A stretch of 46,291 nucleotides of DNA from a bacterium (GTDB taxonomy: Bacteria > CAYTYR01 > UBA6262). The stretch lies in NCBI GenBank assembly GCA_028712365.1, contig JAQTQE010000012.1, forward strand, positions 1 to 46,291, written 5' to 3'. This document shows positions 9,565-17,321 of the stretch, one piece after another; position 1 is the stretch's first letter, and the number at the start of each line of letters is the position of its first letter. A program made the translations under genes and the position numbers. Below the pieces are notes generated by a model. The model worked only from the letters and a program-made list of their open reading frames with translations, was not told where the DNA came from and made no database searches.

Positions 9565-10381
9565 GAACAAAAGAAAACAGCAGGCTTGGGCAGCCGCGGC
9601 GATTTTATGCGGCGTAGTACTAATACCGTACTATTGGATTTATGCGAAAGTGGATATCTATGTTGACGGGAAGGTTATCAGTGCTCGAGGTATTGATCAT
9701 CAAGTTGAAAATGTGCTGCGTGATAATAATATCAAATTCGGTCCGTTGGATATTATCGAACCTGATATCGGGAAACGCTTAAAACCGGGGCAGGCGATCA
9801 AGATCACCCGGGTCGCGGAAAAAATCGTTACTGATCAGGAAGTACTACCCTACACAGTGACCAATCGCAATACAGATGCCGCCAATTTACGTCTAATAGA
9901 AGTACAACGCGGATATTATGGACGGCGCTGGCGGCAAGTAAAGATCAAATATCATGATCAGCGTGAATTCTCCCGCGAAATTATCAAGGAAAAAGTAGAA
10001 CAGAATAAAGTATATAAGCTGATCTTGAAAAACAAGCAAGGGAAACCAGTTAAAGAATATGATCTGACTAAAGCAAAATCTATGTGGCTGACCGCTACAT
10101 CATATTATCCTTATGATCCAATGTGTTATCCGGGGGGGGATGGCATCCATACTTACTTGGGATACACCCTGGAACGGGGATTAGTGGCCGTAGACCCGAA
10201 GATCATCCCCTTACGTACCAGGCTTTATATACCTGGTTACGGATATGCCTATGCGGCTGATACCGGTAACGCGATCAAAGGTAAAAGAATAGACTTGGCC
10301 CTTAATACCAGAAAAGAAAGCGAAAAGTTCGGTAAACGCGCAGTGAAAGTTTATATTTTAAACCAGGCAGAGTATTGGTGA
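9551..10381 (+). CDS. YabE-like protein with ubiquitin-like/G5-like region and 3D domain
   Basis: N-terminal TM; YVDGKVISARGIDHQVENVLRDNNI; C-terminal TATSYYPYDP...GLVAVDPKIIPLRTRLYIPGYGYAYAADTGNAIKGKRIDLAL (3D domain). Confidence 0.85.
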   Translation: MDENKNKRKQQAWAAAAILCGVVLIPYYWIYAKVDIYVDGKVISARGIDHQVENVLRDNNIKFGPLDIIEPDIGKRLKPGQAIKITRVAEKIVTDQEVLPYTVTNRNTDAANLRLIEVQRGYYGRRWRQVKIKYHDQREFSREIIKEKVEQNKVYKLILKNKQGKPVKEYDLTKAKSMWLTATSYYPYDPMCYPGGDGIHTYLGYTLERGLVAVDPKIIPLRTRLYIPGYGYAYAADTGNAIKGKRIDLALNTRKESEKFGKRAVKVYILNQAEYW

Positions 10382-10407
10382 GCGGTAATATTTATATGTA
10401 AAAAGTA

Positions 10408-10436
10408 TTGACTGTAAACGAAAAATAAGGCATATT
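10408..10436 (+). promoter_or_regulatory. Sigma70-like promoter, TTGACT-N17-CATATT
   Basis: Motif spacing; extended -10 region GGCATATTTATAG resembles those at 180 and 20350. Confidence 0.5.
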
Positions 10437-10508
10437 TATAGTGGAGTGGGCTCAAATTCAGGCCAGCAAATGTAAGGAAATGCTGGGACCACTACATAAG
10501 AGGGTTGC

Positions 10509-11357
10509 ATGATACAGGCACGTAAAAACATATTGAATATATTTGCTGTTATAAACTCGCTGGTTATTGCGCTGTCAGCTATTTTTATGTTTCAGCAAAT
10601 ATTTTCCCGTCGGGCACCGGTGCCTGTGCCTATAGCTGTATCTGAACCAGTTGTGGTGGTAGAAGTACCTAAGCCCCCACCCCCACAGGTAGCGCCGAAA
10701 CCATTGGAGATCGAAAAGGTAGAAATCAAGCCGAAAGCCACTCCTTTGCCGCCGTTGCCTAAGGTGGTGCCTAAACCGGTCCCTAAACCAGTGGAACCTG
10801 TAGTAGTGGTAAAACCAGTTGAACCAGTGGCTCCGCCTAAACCGGTGCCTCTGGCTAAAACAGTTATGGACAATTTTAACGAAAGCTCTAAACGCAATAC
10901 CTTGGGTGGTTTTACCGGGACCTTTGGTGGCACCGGCGGGTTCTGTTTAGAGTCATACCAGAAAGGAAGTTCAGCCGGCGCCGGGGAAGACGGCGGCAGT
11001 ATTTTGAAACTGGTATATAATGTCAATAATGGCTATGCCGGATACTATAGTAAATTAAATGGCATAGATCTAACTAAATTCCGGCGGTTAACTTTTAATG
11101 TCAAAGGGGCCAAAGGCGGAGAAGTATTTGAAATTGAACTCGGAGACGGATCCGTTGCCTCCAAGATCGATATACGCGATTTCTTACCGTACGGTGCCAG
11201 TACGACTTGGCAAAAGATATCGATACCTTTGAAAGCCTTTACCGAGGTAAAAAACTGGAACCAAATGAAAGGAAATTTCGCCATTGTCTTTGAACAATAC
11301 CTGGGAACTCCGACTAACAGTACTTTATACGTCGATAATATTTCTTTTGAAGAATGA
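10509..11357 (+). CDS. Pro-rich TonB-like linker membrane protein with CBM11/CIA30-like C-terminal domain
   Basis: N-terminal TM; long VxPKPxxPP repeats; C-terminal MDNFN...YYSKLNGIDLTKFRRLTFNVKGAKGG...WQKISIPLKAF...LYVDNISFEE. Confidence 0.65.
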   Translation: MIQARKNILNIFAVINSLVIALSAIFMFQQIFSRRAPVPVPIAVSEPVVVVEVPKPPPPQVAPKPLEIEKVEIKPKATPLPPLPKVVPKPVPKPVEPVVVVKPVEPVAPPKPVPLAKTVMDNFNESSKRNTLGGFTGTFGGTGGFCLESYQKGSSAGAGEDGGSILKLVYNVNNGYAGYYSKLNGIDLTKFRRLTFNVKGAKGGEVFEIELGDGSVASKIDIRDFLPYGASTTWQKISIPLKAFTEVKNWNQMKGNFAIVFEQYLGTPTNSTLYVDNISFEE

Positions 11358-11373
11358 AAGCTGAGGTGAAAGC

Positions 11374-12288
11374 ATGGATTTTCTGAAGACGATTTTTTTA
11401 GAGAAGCATGAAATTGTTTATAACATCCTGATGATTGTCATGGGAATTATTGTTTATGTCCTTATTTCCTGGTTAAAGAAAGCTTACCGGATACTGGAAT
11501 CAGGCAACCTGCCTGTGGGTGATCCCGAGGCGATGAAAAAATTCACCAAAGAACATGATGCTATGTTTGCCGAAGCCAAGAACCTGACCACAAATCTTAA
11601 CCGTAAAGTAGATGATTTGTATGGTCGGATCAATAAGTGGGATACTCAAATAGTGACCTTACAGAAAGGAGCCGATGAACTTAAAAAACTTGTGGATAAT
11701 GTGCAGCGTTCCAGCGCACAAGGTGGTAAAGCTGACGAAATGTTATCTAAGATACAAGAAGAATATAAGGATTTGGTGACTAAAGTCGGATCTTTGCAGA
11801 AAGGGACTGAAGAAACCAAAAAGCAGATCGAAAATGTACAGCGTGCCGGCGGCCAGGGTGGTAAAACAGAAGAATTTTTATATAAAATGCAAGAAGAACA
11901 TAAAGAACTTTTTACCAATATTAACAAGCGCATAGAAGATTTATATGATAAAACCAGGCGCTTTAATGAATGGCTGGTCAATAGCCAGAAGCAACTGGAA
12001 GAATCAGGGAAATTGGTCACTAAAATGCAAGGCAGCCTGGCCGAGATCAGTAAAATGCCTAAAGAGACAACTAAACCGCCGGAGCTGGATAAATTCGCTA
12101 AAAGCCTTGAGGAAAACAGTAAATATGTGCATAAAGTCAATGCTGATATCGAGCATATGCACAATAAGATGGTCGAGCAGGAAGACCAGATTAATGACCT
12201 AAAACGTATTTTTGAAGATATGGATGCCACCTTTGCGGAAATGAACAAACGCTTCCAAAAAATAGAGACCACCGAACGCGGAAATTAG
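11374..12288 (+). CDS. Membrane-anchored coiled-coil protein with tandem 45-aa repeat
   Basis: Single N-terminal TM; K/E-rich heptads; LQKGADELKKLVDNVQRSSAQGGKADEMLSKIQEEYKDL repeated as LQKGTEETKKQIENVQRAGGQGGKTEEFLYKMQEEHKEL. Confidence 0.7.
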   Translation: MDFLKTIFLEKHEIVYNILMIVMGIIVYVLISWLKKAYRILESGNLPVGDPEAMKKFTKEHDAMFAEAKNLTTNLNRKVDDLYGRINKWDTQIVTLQKGADELKKLVDNVQRSSAQGGKADEMLSKIQEEYKDLVTKVGSLQKGTEETKKQIENVQRAGGQGGKTEEFLYKMQEEHKELFTNINKRIEDLYDKTRRFNEWLVNSQKQLEESGKLVTKMQGSLAEISKMPKETTKPPELDKFAKSLEENSKYVHKVNADIEHMHNKMVEQEDQINDLKRIFEDMDATFAEMNKRFQKIETTERGN

Positions 12289-12323
12289 GCCTGACGGCTA
12301 GCCCAATCAAGTTTATTTTTATG

Positions 12324-12359
12324 CCCCTATTCATGGATCAAAAATGGATAGGGGTTTTT
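12324..12359 (+). terminator. Rho-independent terminator
   Basis: CCCCTAT...ATAGGGG stem (11 pairs including wobble), loop of about 9 nt, TTTTTA tract. Confidence 0.85.
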
Positions 12360-12360
12360 A

Positions 12361-12389
12361 TTGACAAAAACAGGTAGATGTGTTAGATT
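12361..12389 (+). promoter_or_regulatory. Promoter TTGACA-N17-TAGATT
   Basis: Perfect -35, 17 nt spacer, directly after a terminator and upstream of ATG 12420. Confidence 0.7.
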
Positions 12390-12419
12390 AAATTGAAATG
12401 TTTGTGCCGGGAGGCAACT

Positions 12420-13850
12420 ATGACTGAAAAGAAGATTTGGGAAGAATTAGTAGAAGCCTTTAAGGATATAAAAAACGGATTAGACGCAGTTTTAAAAACC
12501 GGGCTGCAAATATTAGTAGAATATCTTAATTGTGACCGGGCAACGGTCTTTATGCTTGACAAAAACGAGCAAGTGTATCGTAGCCGGTTTGTTATTGATC
12601 AAAAAGGATTGATCGAACTGGAAGAAAAGATCTCCAGCGAGAGTGGCAACCAGGAATTGACGGATTTGGTCCTGGGCAAACGGATGCTCGTGACCAGTGA
12701 CGGAGGATTAGGTGCTTACCTGCCTTTAAAGAATGAACGCGGGGTTTTTGGCCTGGTGCGGATAGATAATATCGTTACCCGCACTCCTTTGAGTGAGGAC
12801 CAACTAAAACATTTCCAGGAATTTGTGGCCAGGTTCGGGATTGGCGTAGAGAGCGCGTTGCTCCAGGACCGGAATCAGAACCTGACAGATGAATTATTGA
12901 TCTTATCTAAGATCAATAATTCAATTGTCAGGACCATGGACTTGGGCGACGCTTTGGAAATTATTTTGAAAAGCATTGTTAAGCACTTGGGGGTGGATCG
13001 GGCCAAGCTCTTTTTGATAGAGCACGATAAAAATGTTCTACAAGGGAAAATAGCCGTTGATAGCCAAGGAACCATCCGGTCTATAGATGAATATAAATAC
13101 CCTGTTAAACCAGGCGTAAATGAAGTTGTCGACACCCTCTTTTCTAAACAAGTAGATGATATCAGACAAAAGCCGATCATCAACCTGCCGATCAGGACTA
13201 AAGATGAATATCTCGGTGTTTTGACGATCGATAATGTATTTTCCAAACAACTCTTATCCGCCGAAGATGAAAAATACCTGCTTCTGTTTGCCAACCAATT
13301 AGCTACCGCCATTCACAGCATCCGCCTGTCCAAAAAAATGGAAGAAGCTACGATCATTGATAACCTGACCAGACTGTATGTACAGAAATATTTTAATCAG
13401 AGACTGGGAGAGGAATTAGCCCGGGCTAGAAGGTTCAAGCAAGAGTTATCCTTGCTGCTGATGGATGTGGATCATTTTAAAGTATACAATGATACTTATG
13501 GCCACCCGGTAGGGGACACGATCTTGCAGGAATTAGCCAAGATCGTCATGAACAATACCCGTGAAGTTGATTTTGCCGCTCGTTTTGAAGGTGATGGCGT
13601 GGCTATGATCTTACCCAATACTCCGCGGGAAGGTTCCAGGTCCGTAGCTTCCCGGATCAGGCAATTGATCGAGAATCATGGTTTTGTTGTGCCGAATGGG
13701 GTGATCAATATTACGGTAACTCTTGGCGTAGTCACCTTCCCGGGAGACACTGACGATAAAGAAGAATTATTAAAAATGGGCCAAGAAGCTCTCAACTGGG
13801 GCAAAGCGCATGGCCGCAATCAAGTGATGATTTACTCGGAAATATTTTGA
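12420..13850 (+). CDS. GAF-GAF-GGDEF-like protein with degenerate GGDEF motif
   Basis: Two GAF-like regions; LLLMDVDHFKVYNDTYGHPVGDTILQ and RFEGDGVAMILP in place of R-GGDEF. ATG 12420 has SD GGGAGG. Confidence 0.85.
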   Translation: MTEKKIWEELVEAFKDIKNGLDAVLKTGLQILVEYLNCDRATVFMLDKNEQVYRSRFVIDQKGLIELEEKISSESGNQELTDLVLGKRMLVTSDGGLGAYLPLKNERGVFGLVRIDNIVTRTPLSEDQLKHFQEFVARFGIGVESALLQDRNQNLTDELLILSKINNSIVRTMDLGDALEIILKSIVKHLGVDRAKLFLIEHDKNVLQGKIAVDSQGTIRSIDEYKYPVKPGVNEVVDTLFSKQVDDIRQKPIINLPIRTKDEYLGVLTIDNVFSKQLLSAEDEKYLLLFANQLATAIHSIRLSKKMEEATIIDNLTRLYVQKYFNQRLGEELARARRFKQELSLLLMDVDHFKVYNDTYGHPVGDTILQELAKIVMNNTREVDFAARFEGDGVAMILPNTPREGSRSVASRIRQLIENHGFVVPNGVINITVTLGVVTFPGDTDDKEELLKMGQEALNWGKAHGRNQVMIYSEIF

Positions 13851-13893
13851 ACCGGAACCTTACTAAGCTTAAGAAGCAGGTAAAAAATTACCG

Positions 13894-16434
13894 ATGACCA
13901 TCAACCATCTCTTTAATCTGTTTCTCTTGTTCTTCATAGGTATAATTACGGTTTTATTGGCTGGTATTTTTTTACAGAACAGAGGCCTAAAAAAACTGGG
14001 GCAGAAAGAAGAAGAACCAGGTTTGGGCTTTTCCGGCTTGCCTGAAGAAACAGAGATCGCGATAAGCGTACTGACCGAGGGAGTAGACGCGGTTATAGTA
14101 TGCGACCTGACCGAAGCTATGACTTTTGTTAATTATCGCGGGGAAAAATTCCTGGAATACACAGCGGCGGAACTACGCGGCAAAAACCTGCTGGAGCTGG
14201 TCAAAGAACCGGTCCGCAGTGAATTAAAAAAAGAAATTAATTTCCGGCAAGCCAGTGACCATCGCCTGGTCCAGACCACATTAATCTCTAAAAGCGACCG
14301 GCCAATCGAAGTTATGGTTAAAATACTGCCGCTTTATCATAACAATAAGATCTCCGGTTCTATTTATCTTTTCACTGACATTACTCTCCTGAAACAAGCG
14401 GAAAAAGAAACCCAGCTACAGCAAAAAGAATTGCAATCCTTGATCAAATTGTGCACCATGATGAGTGCCAGCCTTGATCTTAAGGAAGTTCTTGATTTTA
14501 TCGTTAAAACGATCACTGAATTTGCCAAGGCTGATGCCTGTACTTTGCGGCTACTGAGTGAAGATGGGCAAGATTTAGTCTTGAGCGCCAGTTATGGAGT
14601 TGATGTAAGCCATCACCCGGAGAAAGTTCGCTTAGACGGCAGTATCACCGGAAAAGCGGTGCAAGAAAAAAGAGTAGTTATTATTCCCGATATCAGCCAG
14701 GAAGCTACATACCAGTCTTCGCCGATTGTATCAGAAGAAAAAATGGCTTCGCTTTTGTGTGTCCCTTTAGTGATGAAAAATACGGCTAAAGGGGCTTTTT
14801 GTTTATATACCAAGCAAACTTGCCAGTTTACCCAGCACCAGATCGACCTGGTCAAAGCTTTTGGCGATCAGGCGACTATCGCCCTGGAAAATGCACGCCT
14901 TTATTCCCAGGAGCAACAATTGGTGGTCAAACTACGGGAACTTAACCAGGCTAAAAGCGATTTTCTTTCTATGGTTTCACATGAACTACGTTCCCCGTTG
15001 ACTTCGATCAAAGGTTATACCGCCCTGATGCTAGCTGGCCGGGCCGGAGAGACCAATGAAAACCAAAAACGGTTCTTAAAAATAGTCGAAGAGCAAAGCG
15101 ACCACTTAACTAACCTGATTACTGATCTGCTCAACTTATCAAGAATCGAAGCCGGCCAGGTACGGATGAATAAATCCTCTGTTAGTCTCAAAGCCCTGAC
15201 CGAAACAATTGTGGAACGGATGAGAGCTCATTTTGACCAGAAAAAGATAAATTTGACGGCTATTATCCAGGATGATCTGCCGTTCGTTTACGCGGACAAA
15301 GATAAGATGATCCAGGTATTAGCGAACTTCCTTACTAATGCTTTGAAGTTTACACCGGAAAATGGCCGGGTGATCATAGAGATATTTGAAAAAGACAGGA
15401 ACGTAGAAGCCAGGATCAGTGATACCGGTATTGGGATCCCGGCTATAGAACTGGAGAAGATATTTGAAAAGTTTTACCAGGTAGATTCTTCTTCTACCAG
15501 GCAGACAGGCGGTGCCGGCTTAGGATTGGCGATAGTTAAACGTATTGTGGAAATGCATGAAGGAAAAGTCTGGGCTGAAAGCGATGGCCCGAATAAGGGC
15601 AGCCGTTTTTGTTTCCAATTGCCAGCTTTCCGGCCGATGGCTACCGATGATGATTTGATCAGGGCTGCCGGGCCTAATCGTGCCTTGCCCGGGCAAAAAA
15701 CCATTCTTCTGGTTGATGATGAACAAGATATCCTGAACCTGCACAAGATTTATCTGGAAGATGAAGGTTATCATGTAATTTGGGCTTTGACCGGTCACCA
15801 GGCGATAGAGCGAGCCAGGGAGGGTCGCCCGGATTTGATCTTGCTGGATATTAAACTGCCTGATATAGATGGCGTCCAGGTTTTAAAAACGTTAAAAGAG
15901 GATCCGCAGACTAAAAATATCGCGGTAATGATCGTTTCGATCCTACACGATCGGGAAACCCAGACTCGCCAGTTAGGTGTAAATGATTACCTGACCAAGC
16001 CGGTTGATAAAAAGCAACTCCTCAGCAAGGTGAGTGAGATTCTGGGTGTGCGCGGGACCAAGAAACGGGGAACAGTCCTGATCGCTGATGATGAACCGAA
16101 TGTAGTAGAATTGATCAAGATCAGTCTGCAGGAAGAAGGATATAATACCAAGGTCGCCGTGGATGGGGAAGAGGCCTTGGCTAAAGCTAAAGAGATAAAG
16201 CCAGATTTGCTTTTGCTGGATGTCATGATGCCTAAGATTGACGGTTATACCGTGCTTAAGACATTAAAGAGCGATCCTGATCTGTTTATTCAAAAGATCC
16301 CGGTAATAATCATCTCCGCCCGCAAAATGGAAGAAGATAAACGCAAGGGTTTAGACCTGGGTGCGGTTAAATATATAACCAAACCGTTTAAAGTGAAAGA
16401 ATTGTTAAGCGAGATTGCCAGGATCATTGGATAA
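13894..16434 (+). CDS. Hybrid sensor histidine kinase (TM-PAS-GAF-HisKA-HATPase-REC-REC)
   Basis: FLSMVSHELRSPLTSIKGY H-box; FLTNALKFTPENG; GGAGLGLAIVKRIVEMH; two REC domains (LLVDDEQD, LIADDEPN). Confidence 0.93.
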   Translation: MTINHLFNLFLLFFIGIITVLLAGIFLQNRGLKKLGQKEEEPGLGFSGLPEETEIAISVLTEGVDAVIVCDLTEAMTFVNYRGEKFLEYTAAELRGKNLLELVKEPVRSELKKEINFRQASDHRLVQTTLISKSDRPIEVMVKILPLYHNNKISGSIYLFTDITLLKQAEKETQLQQKELQSLIKLCTMMSASLDLKEVLDFIVKTITEFAKADACTLRLLSEDGQDLVLSASYGVDVSHHPEKVRLDGSITGKAVQEKRVVIIPDISQEATYQSSPIVSEEKMASLLCVPLVMKNTAKGAFCLYTKQTCQFTQHQIDLVKAFGDQATIALENARLYSQEQQLVVKLRELNQAKSDFLSMVSHELRSPLTSIKGYTALMLAGRAGETNENQKRFLKIVEEQSDHLTNLITDLLNLSRIEAGQVRMNKSSVSLKALTETIVERMRAHFDQKKINLTAIIQDDLPFVYADKDKMIQVLANFLTNALKFTPENGRVIIEIFEKDRNVEARISDTGIGIPAIELEKIFEKFYQVDSSSTRQTGGAGLGLAIVKRIVEMHEGKVWAESDGPNKGSRFCFQLPAFRPMATDDDLIRAAGPNRALPGQKTILLVDDEQDILNLHKIYLEDEGYHVIWALTGHQAIERAREGRPDLILLDIKLPDIDGVQVLKTLKEDPQTKNIAVMIVSILHDRETQTRQLGVNDYLTKPVDKKQLLSKVSEILGVRGTKKRGTVLIADDEPNVVELIKISLQEEGYNTKVAVDGEEALAKAKEIKPDLLLLDVMMPKIDGYTVLKTLKSDPDLFIQKIPVIIISARKMEEDKRKGLDLGAVKYITKPFKVKELLSEIARIIG

Positions 16435-16440
16435 AAACAG

Positions 16441-16803
16441 ATGAAAAGAATTTTAATAGTAGATGATGATCCGTTGATATTGGATTTATTCGAATTTAGT
16501 TTTGATCCGTCTAAGTTTGAAATTATCCGTGCCCATAATGGACGGGAAGGCCTGGAAAAAGCGCTTCAGGAGAAAGTGGACCTGATCTTACTGGATGTCA
16601 TGATGCCTGATCTTAATGGTTATGAAGTATGCAGGCGGATCAAGAATAATCCAGCTACCCGGGACACTAAAGTGATCATGGTTTCGGCCAAGGTTCAAAA
16701 AGAAGAAGTTGAACAGGGATTAAAAGCTGGAGCGGACGATTATATTACCAAACCTTTTGAACCACTGGGGCTGGCGGCAAAAATAACAAAACTACTGGAA
16801 TAA
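16441..16803 (+). CDS. Single-domain response regulator
   Basis: ILIVDDDP, LILLDVMMPDLNGYEV, DDYITKPF. Confidence 0.93.
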   Translation: MKRILIVDDDPLILDLFEFSFDPSKFEIIRAHNGREGLEKALQEKVDLILLDVMMPDLNGYEVCRRIKNNPATRDTKVIMVSAKVQKEEVEQGLKAGADDYITKPFEPLGLAAKITKLLE

Positions 16804-16862
16804 AGAAAGCAGTATATCGGGAAATCGAAAATAGACCGCAAGCGTATATACCTTTAGATTTT

Positions 16863-16884
16863 CCCTGCCTGACGGCAGGCAGGG
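16863..16884. repeat. Short palindromic repeat CCCTGCCTGACGGCAGGCAGGG
   Basis: 9 bp stem and 4 nt loop; 15/16 match to 44959-44974. Confidence 0.7.
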
Positions 16885-16925
16885 CGGGCTCTAATTTTTA
16901 AGGAGTAAAAATTTAGGAGGATGAC

Positions 16926-17321
16926 ATGCCAGGCAAGAAAATATTGGTAGTAGAAGATGACGCCTTGATCAGAGAATTAGACCGGATCAATCTGGAAAGC
17001 GCTGGATTCGAGGTTGTCCAGGCGACGGATGGGTTCCAGGGATTGGAAATGGCCCGGACTGAAAATCCTGATTTGATCGTATTGGATATCATGCTACCTA
17101 AAATGGATGGATTTAAAGTTTGCCGTATCCTTAAATTTGATGACAAATATAAACATATTCCTATTATCATGCTGACCGCGCGAATCCAGGAAGTGGATAA
17201 AGAAACAGGTTTTAAGACCGGGGCTGACGGTTATATGACCAAACCATTTGAGCCTGAGGACTTGATCAAAAAAATAAACCAGATCTTAGCTGATGCTGAG
17301 AAAAAACCGGGGCCAAAATGA
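16926..17321 (+). CDS. Single-domain response regulator
   Basis: ILVVEDDALIREL, LIVLDIMLPKMDGFKV, DGYMTKPFEP. Confidence 0.93.
   Translation: MPGKKILVVEDDALIRELDRINLESAGFEVVQATDGFQGLEMARTENPDLIVLDIMLPKMDGFKVCRILKFDDKYKHIPIIMLTARIQEVDKETGFKTGADGYMTKPFEPEDLIKKINQILADAEKKPGPK

Noticed and set aside
10439-10508. c-di-GMP (GEMM) riboswitch
   Set aside because: Lacks the GGGACGCAAAGCC core and the second conserved hairpin; kept only as an unknown structured leader.
10592-11026. 144-aa minus-strand ORF (T/G/S-rich)
   Set aside because: Antisense of the Pro/Val/Lys repeat linker; low complexity and no own SD or family signature.
11646-12272. 208-aa minus-strand ORF
   Set aside because: Antisense of a Lys/Glu-rich coiled coil, giving a Ser/Leu-rich artefact.
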